This document shows, piece by piece, positions 6,125 through 14,005 of a stretch of 24,590 nt of DNA (position 1 is the stretch's first letter; each line of letters starts with the position of its first letter). The translations under genes and the position numbers were made by a program. The notes under the pieces were generated by a model, which had not been told where the DNA came from, ran no database searches, and saw nothing but the letters and a program-made list of their open reading frames with translations. Origin of the DNA: Candidatus Buchananbacteria bacterium. GTDB lineage: Bacteria; Patescibacteriota; Patescibacteriia; CAIXNZ01. The DNA lies in the NCBI GenBank assembly GCA_030592165.1, contig JAUVKC010000007.1, positions 1-24,590 on the forward strand, given 5' to 3'.

Positions 6125-6529
6125 ATGCAATATACAGACATAGTGATGGATCACTTTAAAAATCCAAGAAATCAAGGAGAAATAGAAAATGCTGACGGAG
6201 TCGGTGATGTTGGTAATCCTATTTGCGGTGATATGTTGAAAATTTATATTAAGGTAGGTAAAAACGATCAAGGACAGGAAATTGTTGAAGATATTAAATT
6301 TCAAACACTTGGTTGTGGTGCTGCTATAGCTTCTTCATCATTGTTGACCGAAATGGCTAAAGGCATGACCCTGGATGAAGCTAAAAAAATTACCAGAGAA
6401 GAAATAGCTGAAGCTTTGGGAGGTTTACCAAAACAAAAAATCCATTGCTCTGTTTTGGCTGGTGAGGGTTTGAATAAAGCGATTGCTAATTATAAGGGTG
6501 AGGAGATTGAAAAGGTCGAAGAGCATTAG
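6125..6529 (+). CDS. iscU: Fe-S cluster scaffold IscU
   Basis: IscU assembles [2Fe-2S] clusters using sulfur from IscS. MQYTDIVMDHFKNPRNQG is the conserved N-terminus, so I place the start at 6125; the in-frame ATG at 6107 adds six residues and lies in a repeat hairpin. Cluster ligands are complete: Cys34 and Asp36 in NPICGDM, Cys64 in TLGCGAA, Cys108 in KIHCSVLA. The E. coli HscA-binding motif LPPVK is replaced by LPKQK (101-105), consistent with no hscA or hscB here and suggesting chaperone-independent delivery. The length of 134 fits an IscU-type protein. It follows iscR by 61 nt and is presumably cotranscribed with it. Confidence 0.95.
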   Translation: MQYTDIVMDHFKNPRNQGEIENADGVGDVGNPICGDMLKIYIKVGKNDQGQEIVEDIKFQTLGCGAAIASSSLLTEMAKGMTLDEAKKITREEIAEALGGLPKQKIHCSVLAGEGLNKAIANYKGEEIEKVEEH

Positions 6530-6599
6530 TATGGTTAGTAGTAATTTTAAATAACAAATAATAAATTTTAAATCAATTTTAAATAATAAATTTTTAAAT

Positions 6600-6824
6600 A
6601 TGAAAAAACAAGTTAAGGAAATTTTAGAAAAAATTAGACCTTCATTGCAGGCTGATGGGGGAGATGTTGAATTAATTGACGTTGATGAGAAAACAGGTAT
6701 TGTTAAAGTTAAACTTCAGGGCGCTTGCGCTCATTGTCCAATGTCACAAATGACTTTAAAAAATGGTATCGAAGCAAAACTAAAAGAGGAAATTAAGGAA
6801 GTTAAGGAAGTTATATCAGTATAA
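6600..6824 (+). CDS. NifU C-terminal-like (Nfu) Fe-S carrier
   Basis: This 74-residue protein is a stand-alone NifU C-terminal domain. RPSLQADGGDVELIDVD (13-29) and the cluster-binding CxxC in GACAHCPMSQMT (Cys43, Cys46) are diagnostic. Such Nfu proteins dimerise through the CxxC and carry or transfer [4Fe-4S] clusters from the scaffold to target proteins. No A-type carrier domain is attached. It lies between iscU and iscS, separated from iscU by a 70-nt AT word-repeat spacer, and belongs to the same operon. It has no Shine-Dalgarno. Start and length match other minimal Nfu domains. Confidence 0.93.
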   Translation: MKKQVKEILEKIRPSLQADGGDVELIDVDEKTGIVKVKLQGACAHCPMSQMTLKNGIEAKLKEEIKEVKEVISV

Positions 6825-6827
6825 TTT

Positions 6828-6859
6828 AGCTTTGAGCTTTGGGCAATGGGCTTAGGGCT
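6828..6859. repeat. Left inverted repeat flanking the four-helix remnant
   Basis: The segment begins agctttgagctttgggc and ends with gggcttagggct. Its words are the reverse complement of those at 7171-7204. Together they bracket the broken four-helix-bundle gene. Confidence 0.65.
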
Positions 6860-6870
6860 AATTTAAAATT

Positions 6871-7171
6871 ATGTTATTTAGATTTAGAGAATTTAGAGTA
6901 TGTCAAGATGCATTGATTTTTCGAAAAGAAATTTATAATACTGTAAATAAGTTTCCAATAGATGAGCTTTATTGTCTTACTTCTCAAGTAAGAAGAGCTG
7001 TAAACTCAATTGTATTAAATATCGCTGAAGGTTCAAATAGAAGTAGTCGCATGTTTGGATATTGGATTGGATGAGGACTATATTAGCCAGAAGGTTCATG
7101 ATGAATTATTAAATAAATCTGAAAGTTTAGGTAAACAACTAATCGCTTTTATTAATAAATTAACCGTTTAG
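6871..7171 (+). pseudogene. Four-helix-bundle (S23/Avd-like) protein, disrupted
   Basis: The first frame (6871-7074) encodes residues typical of the 23S rRNA intervening-sequence four-helix-bundle family: FRVCQDALIFRKEIYNTVNKFPIDELYCLTSQVRRA, then NSIVLNIAEGSNRSS. It then stops at TGA 7072-7074. The expected C-terminus, LDEDYISQKVHDELLNKSES and so on, continues in the +1 frame from 7067 to the stop at 7169-7171. Complete members are about 115-125 residues. Here the segment between GSNRSS and LDEDYIS is about 25 residues short, so an internal deletion that also shifts the frame is the simplest explanation. Inverted word repeats flank it on both sides and it interrupts the isc operon, so it looks like a decayed insertion. 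Confidence 0.8.
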
Positions 7172-7204
7172 AGCTCAAAGCCCAAAGCTCAAGGCTCAAA
7201 GCTT
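7171..7204. repeat. Right inverted repeat flanking the four-helix remnant
   Basis: The segment starts gagctcaaagcccaaagc. Read as its reverse complement it gives agctttgagccttgagc, matching the left repeat at 6828-6859. It begins exactly at the stop codon of the remnant. Confidence 0.65.
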
Positions 7205-7219
7205 TTACATAGTAAAATT

Positions 7220-8449
7220 ATGTCAATATATTTAGATCACTCAGCAACTACACCACTTGATTCAAAGGTTTTAGAAAAAATGCAACCATATTTGACTAGC
7301 GATTTTGGTAACGCATCTTCTTCCCATTCTTTTGGCCAAGAAGCCATGAAAGGTGTTGATTGGGCTAGGGAACAGCTAGCTAATCTTTTTGGTTGCCAGT
7401 TTAAAGAATTAATTTTTACTTCTGGTGCAACTGAATCAAATAATATAGTTATTCAAGGAATTGTTAAAGCTTTTTGCGCCAATAATCAAGAAAAGAAGTA
7501 TCATATTATCACTTCCAAGATTGAACATCCTGCTATTATTGAAGTTTGTCAGGAACTAGAAAAACAAGGCTTGATTGAAACAACATTTGTTGGTGTTGAT
7601 AAAGAAGGTTTTGTTTCTGTTGATGAAATCAAAGCGGCTATTAAAGATAATACTATCTTAGTTTCAATAATGTATGTGAATAATGAAGTAGGGACGATTC
7701 AGCCGATTCGTGAGATTGGTAAAATGATTGAAAAGGTGAATAAGACAAGAATTAAGAATATAGAATTAAGTAGTAAGAAGGCAGGAACGTTTGATAAATT
7801 GTATTTTCATACTGATGCAGTCCAGGCCGCAAATTATTGTAAAATGAACGCCCCTTATTTACATGCTGATTTAATTACTATTTCTGGTCATAAAATTTAC
7901 GGACCAAAAGGAGTAGGAGCTTTATATATCCATGAAGGAACACCTTTGAAATCAATAAATTGGGGAGGTCACCAGGAATATAATGTTCGACCAGGCACTT
8001 ATAATGTTTCAGGTATTGTTGGTTTGGGTGCAGCAGTAGAATTAATTAACAATGAACAATTTACAATGCACAATGAACAAATAAGAAAGTTGCGTGATAA
8101 GTTAATCGAAGGTATAAAGAATAAAATTGATAAGGTTAAAATTAATGGTTCTTTGGGAAATAGGGTGCCATCAAATATTAATATTGCTTTTGAAAATGCA
8201 GAAGGTGAAAGTATGCTTTTGATGCTTGATATGGAAGGAATTGCTATCTCAACTGGTTCAGCTTGCGCTTCTGGATCACTTGAACCATCTCATGTTTTAA
8301 GTGCCATGGGTGTGCCGCCTGTAATATGTCACGCTTCTTTACGTTTTACTTTAGGCAAGGGCACAACTGAGCAAGAAATTGATAAAGTTATTGAAGTTTT
8401 ACCACCTATTATTGAAAGATTACGCAAAATGTCGCCTTTTGATAAGTAA
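7220..8449 (+). CDS. iscS: Cysteine desulfurase IscS
   Basis: IscS is a PLP enzyme that takes sulfur from cysteine as an enzyme persulfide and passes it to IscU and, in many bacteria, to ThiI. Diagnostic sites are YLDHSATTPL (4-13), GATESNN (69-75), His103, Asp199 in HTDAVQ, the PLP lysine Lys225 in ISGHKIYGPKG, and catalytic Cys349 in GSACASGS. Two in-frame segments look added. Residues about 174-192 come from AT-rich repeat-like DNA, and residues 277-287 (NNEQFTMHNEQ) are encoded by the same words found in spacers such as 16506-16543. Both fall outside the catalytic motifs. It is the last isc gene, separated from nfu by the four-helix remnant, and is followed by a hairpin terminator. Confidence 0.96.
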   Translation: MSIYLDHSATTPLDSKVLEKMQPYLTSDFGNASSSHSFGQEAMKGVDWAREQLANLFGCQFKELIFTSGATESNNIVIQGIVKAFCANNQEKKYHIITSKIEHPAIIEVCQELEKQGLIETTFVGVDKEGFVSVDEIKAAIKDNTILVSIMYVNNEVGTIQPIREIGKMIEKVNKTRIKNIELSSKKAGTFDKLYFHTDAVQAANYCKMNAPYLHADLITISGHKIYGPKGVGALYIHEGTPLKSINWGGHQEYNVRPGTYNVSGIVGLGAAVELINNEQFTMHNEQIRKLRDKLIEGIKNKIDKVKINGSLGNRVPSNINIAFENAEGESMLLMLDMEGIAISTGSACASGSLEPSHVLSAMGVPPVICHASLRFTLGKGTTEQEIDKVIEVLPPIIERLRKMSPFDK

Positions 8450-8482
8450 TTTTAACTCTTTATTTTTTAATTTATTCATGTT

Positions 8483-8517
8483 AAAATGGACTTATTCAAT
8501 AAATAAGTCCATTTTTT
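8483..8517 (+). terminator. Terminator of the isc operon
   Basis: A perfect 14-bp stem pairs 8483-8496 with 8502-8515 around a 5-nt loop, ending in six T (8512-8517). The left arm overlaps a TG-n-TAAAAT extended -10-like sequence, so the downstream gene could also initiate here. Confidence 0.75.
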
Positions 8518-8530
8518 AAAGGAAAATTTT

Positions 8531-10078
8531 ATGTTTGGAAAATTATTTGAAAAAAACCTACATTATCCGCTGATTTTTATTTGTAGCTTATTTTTAGGCG
8601 CTCTTTTTGATGTTTTATTTTATGATAAATTAATTGGTCTTAACTTTTTTATATTTGCCATCTTTGTGATGTCATTTTTTATTTTGTTAAATGAATTGTT
8701 ATTAAAAAAAGAGTTTAATCTTTGGGCACTTTTATCTATTCCGGCATTGATTTTAAGTTTTGAGATTTTTATTTATGATAATAGTTATGTCAAAAGACTA
8801 GTCCCTTTAATTGTTCTTGGTCTTTTTTTAATAGTTTCCCAAACAGTTTTTTCCAAAAGATTTAAAACAAATGGTTTTTTATTAAATTATTTGGCTGCCG
8901 CAATAAGTGATATTATCGTAAGTTTGGTTACGATATTTTCCAATCTTTTCTTTTTGCCTAAGGATTTGTTTGCAAGTCAGAAAAAAGATTCTTTACTAGC
9001 AAAAATAATGATTGGACTTTTGATTTCTGTTCCTATTGTCATAGTGCTTCTTGTTTTACTCTCGTCAGCTGATATGATTTTCAAATCATATGTTGATAAT
9101 GTTTTTGCTAATTTCTCTAATGATTTTTTCATCCATTTTCTTTTAGTTGGTTTTGTGGCTATGTTTTTTTATTCTTTGGCTAAGTTTTATTTAAAGGACA
9201 AAAAACCGATTGATGATGGCCCAAACACAACGCAAATTTACAAAAGATATTTTGACCCAGTAATTACAAGTGTTATTTTAGTATCAATTAATTTTGTTTT
9301 TTTAATTTTTATTTCTATACAGTTTAAATATTTATTTTACGGGCTAAATGAATTACTTGCTAATGGGATATCGTATGCAGAATATGCCCATAAAGGCTTT
9401 GGCGAATTAATTTTTGTTTCAATTGCCATATTTATTCTTTTGGTTTGGTTTTACTATTATACGAATTTCAAATCAAAAGCTCAGCTTGTTTTCTCTCGAA
9501 TATTTAATACTATATTAATTATCCAAACAGTGATTATCGGAATCTCAGCTTTTAAAAGATTGAATATTTATGAAACTGCCTATGGATTTACTCATTTAAG
9601 AATTTATGTCCAGTTGTTTATTATTTGGTTGGCTTTAGTTTTTTTAATTTTGTTGATTAATATTTTAGTCGATAAATTTTCTATTTTCCGTTCTGTAATA
9701 ATAGTTTCATCTATTGTTTTCTTTGTTTTGGTTTTTGCAATTAATATTGATGGTTATATTGCTACAAAAAATATTGATCGCTATCTTAATGACGGTAAAG
9801 AACTTGATGTCTATTATATGATTAATGATCTTTCATATGATGCAATTCCACAAATGATTATGGTAGCTGATTTTGAAAGTTCTGCTGATGCCAGACTTAA
9901 ATATCATTATTCTTATAATATTTATAATAAAAGAGGGAATCGCTTAGAAGAAAATAGTATGAAATATTATTTAAGAGAATATTTGACTGAACTGAATGAA
10001 CATAGTTCATGGCAGGAATTTAATTTATCTAAATTAAAAGCTAAAAAAATGCTAACAGAATATTTTTCTAAAAATTAA
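8531..10078 (+). CDS. Polytopic membrane protein, DUF4153/DUF4173-like
   Basis: This 515-residue protein has about 11-12 hydrophobic segments from residue 13 to about 415, followed by a cytoplasmic or external tail of about 100 residues. The stretch GISYAEYAHKGFGELIFVSI (about 283-302) and the following LRIYVQLFIIW region resemble the DUF4153/DUF4173 families of uncharacterised bacterial membrane proteins. The tail has a pattern of YLNDGKELDVYYMINDLSYDAIPQM typical of the same group, written here only as family resemblance. A weak AAGGA precedes the ATG by 9 nt. The next membrane gene starts 2 nt after its stop. Function unknown. Confidence 0.75.
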   Translation: MFGKLFEKNLHYPLIFICSLFLGALFDVLFYDKLIGLNFFIFAIFVMSFFILLNELLLKKEFNLWALLSIPALILSFEIFIYDNSYVKRLVPLIVLGLFLIVSQTVFSKRFKTNGFLLNYLAAAISDIIVSLVTIFSNLFFLPKDLFASQKKDSLLAKIMIGLLISVPIVIVLLVLLSSADMIFKSYVDNVFANFSNDFFIHFLLVGFVAMFFYSLAKFYLKDKKPIDDGPNTTQIYKRYFDPVITSVILVSINFVFLIFISIQFKYLFYGLNELLANGISYAEYAHKGFGELIFVSIAIFILLVWFYYYTNFKSKAQLVFSRIFNTILIIQTVIIGISAFKRLNIYETAYGFTHLRIYVQLFIIWLALVFLILLINILVDKFSIFRSVIIVSSIVFFVLVFAINIDGYIATKNIDRYLNDGKELDVYYMINDLSYDAIPQMIMVADFESSADARLKYHYSYNIYNKRGNRLEENSMKYYLREYLTELNEHSSWQEFNLSKLKAKKMLTEYFSKN

Positions 10079-10080
10079 TT

Positions 10081-10467
10081 ATGTTGTTTTATAACATTAC
10101 AAAATTTTTTGAAAATCCTTATCGTGAAGATATGATAGTCAAGATTAGTTTTTTAGCTAGTATTGTGATTAATTTAGCGGCCTGGATAGTTTTATATTGG
10201 AAACTTAATGCTTTTTCTTACCAAACGGAATATGGTCAGATATTTTTACATTATAATATTTATTTTGGAGTAGATAATATAGGTTCTTGGTATAAGGCTT
10301 TTATTATTCCACTCCTGGGTATTATTATAATAATTTTTAATAATATTTTGGCTTACAGTTTTTATTTGAAAGAAAGGTTGATTAGTTACGTTTTAGTCAT
10401 TTCTCAAGTATTAATCCAGGTGGTTTTGTTAGCTGCTTCAATTTTTGTTATACTATTGAATATATAA
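10081..10467 (+). CDS. Unknown small membrane protein
   Basis: This 128-residue protein is mostly hydrophobic, with three predicted membrane helices: about 22-42 (ISFLASIVINLAAWIVLYW), 73-95 (AFIIPLLGIIIIIFNNILAY) and 103-127. The first 20 residues are polar and contain NPYREDM. I know no family for it. It begins 2 nt after the DUF4153-like gene and 13 nt before mraY, so the three form one transcription unit. It could be an accessory subunit of its neighbours or simply a conserved membrane protein. There is no Shine-Dalgarno. Confidence 0.75.
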   Translation: MLFYNITKFFENPYREDMIVKISFLASIVINLAAWIVLYWKLNAFSYQTEYGQIFLHYNIYFGVDNIGSWYKAFIIPLLGIIIIIFNNILAYSFYLKERLISYVLVISQVLIQVVLLAASIFVILLNI

Positions 10468-10480
10468 ATAATATTTTTTT

Positions 10481-11527
10481 ATGGAAACTTTTGTTATTAT
10501 AAAGATCTTTTTTTTAACAACTTTAGCATTTGTTGTGACAATGATGTGGACACCTTTATTGACTCATTTTTTATATAAATATAAATTGGGTAAAAAAATA
10601 AGAGATGGAGGACAGGCACCAATAATGTCAAAAATGCATGAACACAAATCTGGCACACCGACCATGGGAGGGATTTTGATTTGGGTTACTGCTTTAGTTT
10701 TGGCATTTATATTTTTTGCTTTAGCTAAATGGACTGATTTGGAGATTTTTGACCAGCTTAATTTTTTGACTCGTTCGCAAACTTGGTTACCTTTGGGAGT
10801 TTTGGTTACTTCAGCAATTGTTGGTCTTTTTGATGATATTTTAAACGTCAAAGGTATTGGACCTAACGGAGGTGGTTTGAAAGTGAAACATAAATTGTTA
10901 ATTTATATTGGTATCGCGATTATAGCTGCTTTTTGGTTCTTTTTTAAATTAGATTGGGATTTGATTAGAGTACCTTTTATTGGCGATTTTCAGATCGGTT
11001 GGTGGTATATTCCAATCTTCATTTTTATAATTGTAGCGACTGCATTTTCAGTTAATGAAACAGATGGCTTAGACGGTTTAGCTGGGGGGCTTTTAGCCTC
11101 AGCTTTTGCAGCTTTTGGCATAATTGCTTTTACTCAGGGTAAATATGACCTTGCAACACTTTGTGGTGTTATAACCGGAGCATTATTAGCTTTTTTATGG
11201 TTTAATATCAATCCAGCCAGATTTTTTATGGGTGATACCGGATCAATGGGGCTTGGTGTAGCCCTGGGAATAATTGCTATGCTAACAAATGCAGTTTTAA
11301 TTTTACCGATAATTTGTTTACTTTTTGTTTTAGAGAGTCTTTCAGTAATAATTCAGTTATTTTCCAAAAAGTTTCTTGGCAAAAAAGTTTTTGTTTCAGC
11401 TCCGTTTCATCACCATTTAGAAGCCAAGGGCTGGTCAGAAAATAAGATTGTCATGAGATTCTGGCTGATTGGTACTGTGATGGCGTTTATGGGAGTAGTC
11501 TTGGTTTTAATGGATAAGATATATTAG
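10481..11527 (+). CDS. mraY: Phospho-MurNAc-pentapeptide transferase MraY
   Basis: MraY moves phospho-MurNAc-pentapeptide from UDP to undecaprenyl phosphate, making lipid I in the cytoplasmic membrane. The 348-residue length and about ten membrane helices fit. Signature motifs are present: SKMHEHKSGTPTMGGIL (residues about 48-64), GLFDDILNVKG with the Mg-binding DD pair, NETDGLDGLAGG, the MGDTGSMGLG loop, and the basic APFHHHLEAKGW loop near the C-terminus. It is the first recognisable dcw gene here, and murD, ftsW and murG follow after an interruption by two unrelated genes. It ends at its own terminator. Confidence 0.97.
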   Translation: METFVIIKIFFLTTLAFVVTMMWTPLLTHFLYKYKLGKKIRDGGQAPIMSKMHEHKSGTPTMGGILIWVTALVLAFIFFALAKWTDLEIFDQLNFLTRSQTWLPLGVLVTSAIVGLFDDILNVKGIGPNGGGLKVKHKLLIYIGIAIIAAFWFFFKLDWDLIRVPFIGDFQIGWWYIPIFIFIIVATAFSVNETDGLDGLAGGLLASAFAAFGIIAFTQGKYDLATLCGVITGALLAFLWFNINPARFFMGDTGSMGLGVALGIIAMLTNAVLILPIICLLFVLESLSVIIQLFSKKFLGKKVFVSAPFHHHLEAKGWSENKIVMRFWLIGTVMAFMGVVLVLMDKIY

Positions 11528-11539
11528 GTAATAGGAAAC

Positions 11540-11567
11540 AAAAGCCTAGTTACCTTTGGGCTTTTTT
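11540..11567 (+). terminator. Terminator of mraY
   Basis: AAAAGCCTA (11540-11548) pairs with TGGGCTTTT (11557-11565), including one T-G pair, and six T run from 11562. It follows the mraY stop by 13 nt. Confidence 0.8.
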
Positions 11568-11584
11568 ATAGATGAAGAATATTA

Positions 11585-11593
11585 TGGTATAAT
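11585..11593 (+). promoter_or_regulatory. Extended -10 promoter
   Basis: TGG immediately before a perfect TATAAT (11588-11593) forms an extended -10 element. No good -35 box was found. It lies 33 nt upstream of the Gmad2 protein gene, between the mraY terminator and that start. Confidence 0.6.
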
Positions 11594-11625
11594 ACAGTTA
11601 ATTAATTTATTAATTATTTAAATCC

Positions 11626-12264
11626 ATGAAAAAATCAACTAATAGCAAATTTTTACTTGTTTTAATTATAATTATTTTCGTCTTTTTTATTATTTACTTT
11701 TTTGTACCTTTTGCGGGTAATAGATTCTTGACCAAGACTTTTTCGCCACTTTGCTATATCCAAAAAATTTATCAGGGAGATCAGTACGTGCCTGACTGGT
11801 GTACGAGAATAGAGTCAGTAAAGATTGAAAATGATTCTAAAATTATTATAATAAATAAAAACATAAATAAAGCGCCAGATATTGAACCTCCTGTTACAGA
11901 AGAGCCAGTTGATGATCAAGAAGAATCAAGTGCTAGTTCAGATCCTACAAGCTTAGGTGGTTCAATAGGCTTTGATCATCCGATTGATATTTCTGTTGAT
12001 TTGCCAAAGGATAATGATCAATTAAGTTCTCCTTTTACTGTCTCAGGTAATGCTGATATTGATAATGATGAGTTATTTATAAGAGTAATTGGTATAAATA
12101 ACAATACTTTGATTGAAGAATCAACAAAAGCGTCAGGATCCGGGGATTTTAAGATCGAGGTAAATTATGAATTTAGTTTAACTAAGGAAGGTTTTGTAGA
12201 AATATTTTCAAAATCAGTTTCAGGTAATGAGGAAAATTTAGTGAGAATTCCTGTGAAATTTTAA
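11626..12264 (+). CDS. Membrane-anchored protein with Gmad2-like domain
   Basis: This 212-residue protein has one N-terminal membrane anchor (about 9-29, FLLVLIIIIFVFFIIYFFV), so the rest should face outside. Cys43 and Cys59 could form a disulfide. Residues about 84-115 are an acidic, Pro/Ser-rich linker. Residues 121-212 look like the immunoglobulin-like Gmad2 domain known from spore-germination proteins and found widely outside spore formers: ISVDLPKDNDQLSSPFTVSG, then GDFKIEVNYEF. The linker-and-Ig layout suggests a cell-envelope binding protein; the ligand is unknown. It has its own promoter. It lies within the split dcw region but is probably not part of the biosynthetic pathway. Confidence 0.8.
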   Translation: MKKSTNSKFLLVLIIIIFVFFIIYFFVPFAGNRFLTKTFSPLCYIQKIYQGDQYVPDWCTRIESVKIENDSKIIIINKNINKAPDIEPPVTEEPVDDQEESSASSDPTSLGGSIGFDHPIDISVDLPKDNDQLSSPFTVSGNADIDNDELFIRVIGINNNTLIEESTKASGSGDFKIEVNYEFSLTKEGFVEIFSKSVSGNEENLVRIPVKF

Positions 12265-12291
12265 AATATAGTGTTTTTTTGAAATATCGTG

Positions 12292-12297
12292 TATAAT
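12292..12297 (+). promoter_or_regulatory. -10 box upstream of the DUF350 gene
   Basis: A perfect TATAAT at 12292-12297 follows a T-rich stretch; no clear -35 is visible. The leader of about 83 nt contains two short G-runs (taggggg and ctaggggc) and no Shine-Dalgarno near the ATG at 12387. Confidence 0.5.
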
Positions 12298-12386
12298 AAT
12301 ATTATTAGTTATTGGACTCTTTTAGGGGGAAACTAGGGGCGAAAATAAAAAATATATAAAATAAAATTAATTAACAAAACACAACT

Positions 12387-12608
12387 ATGAACTTTGTACT
12401 TGATGGTTATGTTATTGCCTTAGGCTGGATCATTGCTTTGGTTATTTGTATGGGAGTCGCTATCCCAATACTTATCTGGATCATTGATAAATTAGTCGTG
12501 GGAATCAACATTGCTAAAGAGCTTAAAAAGAAAAACATTGCTGTGGCAATTGTTTTAGCAAGTGTAATTATAGGTTTTTCTATGATTGTTTCTCTAGTAA
12601 TTTCTTAA
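12387..12608 (+). CDS. DUF350-family small membrane protein
   Basis: This 73-residue protein has two membrane helices (about 8-34 and 50-72) separated by a short charged loop. The loop DKLVVGINIAKELKKKNIAVAIVLAS matches the DUF350 consensus, in which an acidic-Lys pair is followed by ELKKxNxAVA. Family members usually have two or four helices; this is the two-helix type. Function unknown; related genes are sometimes linked with membrane or potassium-channel-like proteins, but nothing here tests that. It is a single-gene unit with its own -10 box and a terminator right after it. Confidence 0.85.
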   Translation: MNFVLDGYVIALGWIIALVICMGVAIPILIWIIDKLVVGINIAKELKKKNIAVAIVLASVIIGFSMIVSLVIS

Positions 12609-12625
12609 ATTTTTAGCTAAAAATT

Positions 12626-12658
12626 ACCCCTTGACCATAATAAGTCAGGGGGTTTTTT
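12626..12658 (+). terminator. Terminator of the DUF350 gene
   Basis: ACCCCTTGAC (12626-12635) pairs with GTCAGGGGGT (12644-12653), with one T-G pair, and six T run from 12653. It lies directly upstream of the murD promoter. Confidence 0.85.
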
Positions 12659-12672
12659 GTTCGTAAATTAAA

Positions 12673-12681
12673 TGATATAAT
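12673..12681 (+). promoter_or_regulatory. Extended -10 promoter of murD, near-leaderless
   Basis: TGA then TATAAT (12676-12681) is an extended -10 element. The murD ATG is at 12689, only 7 nt after the box, so the transcript would begin at or next to the start codon. No -35 match is seen. Confidence 0.7.
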
Positions 12682-12688
12682 AACTTAT

Positions 12689-14005
12689 ATGTTAGATTTA
12701 AAAAATAAAAAAATAACTGTAATGGGGCTCGGTCTTTTAGGTCGGGGAATTGGTGATGTTAAATTCTTAGCCCAAAAAGGTGCTCAATTAATTGTGACTG
12801 ATTTAAAGACAAAGAAACAATTACAAAAAGCAGTTAATCAAGTCAAGAATTTGAAAGTAAAATTGGTTTTAGGCAGGCATAATAAAGAAGATTTTAAAAA
12901 CCGAGACTATATTCTAAAAGCTGCTGGAGTTCCCTTAAATTCTCCATATATTAAAACAGCAAACCAATACAACATTCCTATTAAAATGGATGATTCATGG
13001 TTTGCTGAGTTTTGTCCCTGCCCAATCATAGGTATTACTGGGACAAGAGGCAAAACAACAACCACTTATTTGATTCATGATATTTTGAAAAAGACAGGTA
13101 AAAAAGTTTTTTTAGGTGGGAATATTATGGGGCAAGCAACATTGCCGTTAATTGATAAGGTGAAAAAAAATAATCTGGTAGTTCTTGAATTATCATCTTG
13201 GCAATTGCAGGGCTGGGCAGGGTCAAAAATAAGTCCACATATTGCGGTTATTACTAATATTTATCCTGACCATTTGAATTATTACGGTTCAATGACAAAA
13301 TATGTAGCTGATAAAAAAGCAATTTATAAAAATCAGACAAAAAATGATTATTTGATTCTAAATAAAAATAATCCTTATTCAAAAGTTTTTGCCAAAGAAG
13401 CTAAATCAAAAATAATCTGGTTTTCAAAGAATGATGTTCCTAAAAAATGGCAATTGAAAATTTTAGGTGATCATAATTTGGATAATATTGCTGCAGCAAT
13501 TAAAGTCGGTAAGATATTAAAGTTAAGTCAGTCTAAAATTAAACAATCAGTGGAGAATTTTAAAGGAGTTAGTGGCCGTCAATGTTTGATCAGGGATTAT
13601 AAAAATCTAAAATATATAAATGATACAACAGGAACGACCCCTGAGGCTGCTATTGCTGCAATTAATACCTATAATTCTCAAGGCGGTATAGTTTTGTTGG
13701 CTGGAGGGGCTGAAAAAAAATTAAAGTATAAAGAATTAGCCCAAGTTATTAATAAAAAAGTTAAAGCGTTAATTTTGTTTGAAGGTAGTGCTTCAGAACA
13801 AATAGCTAAAGAACTTAGAAAAATTAATTATAGTAAAACTTTAATTTTTGTTGATTCAATGAAGGAAGCTTTTGTTCAATCAAAATACCTTCTCGAACCT
13901 GGCGACATTTTTTTACTTTCCCCGGCAGCTGCCAGTTTTGGTTTGTTTATAAATGAATTTGATCGGGGTGACCAATTTATTAAACAAGTTAAAAAGATTA
14001 AATAA
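12689..14005 (+). CDS. murD: UDP-MurNAc-L-Ala:D-Glu ligase MurD
   Basis: MurD adds D-glutamate to UDP-MurNAc-L-alanine in the cytoplasm. The N-terminal UDP-binding domain has GLGLLGRG (13-20). The ATP loop GITGTRGKTTTTYL is at about 115-128, typical of MurD with Arg in place of the Asn seen in other Mur ligases. The central NIYPDHLNYYGSM motif and the C-terminal domain start, SGRQCLIRDYKNLKYINDTTGTTPEA, also fit. The length of 438 is normal. Its stop is immediately followed by the ftsW ATG with no gap. A near-leaderless promoter precedes it. With ftsW and murG it keeps the classical dcw order. Confidence 0.96.
   Translation: MLDLKNKKITVMGLGLLGRGIGDVKFLAQKGAQLIVTDLKTKKQLQKAVNQVKNLKVKLVLGRHNKEDFKNRDYILKAAGVPLNSPYIKTANQYNIPIKMDDSWFAEFCPCPIIGITGTRGKTTTTYLIHDILKKTGKKVFLGGNIMGQATLPLIDKVKKNNLVVLELSSWQLQGWAGSKISPHIAVITNIYPDHLNYYGSMTKYVADKKAIYKNQTKNDYLILNKNNPYSKVFAKEAKSKIIWFSKNDVPKKWQLKILGDHNLDNIAAAIKVGKILKLSQSKIKQSVENFKGVSGRQCLIRDYKNLKYINDTTGTTPEAAIAAINTYNSQGGIVLLAGGAEKKLKYKELAQVINKKVKALILFEGSASEQIAKELRKINYSKTLIFVDSMKEAFVQSKYLLEPGDIFLLSPAAASFGLFINEFDRGDQFIKQVKKIK

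Noticed and set aside
6116..6304. Open frame on the minus strand inside iscU
   Set aside because: It is fully covered by iscU, which has clear ligand motifs; the frame is a low-complexity shadow.
10564..10851. Open frame on the minus strand inside mraY
   Set aside because: It is antisense to conserved MraY motifs, with no start signals.
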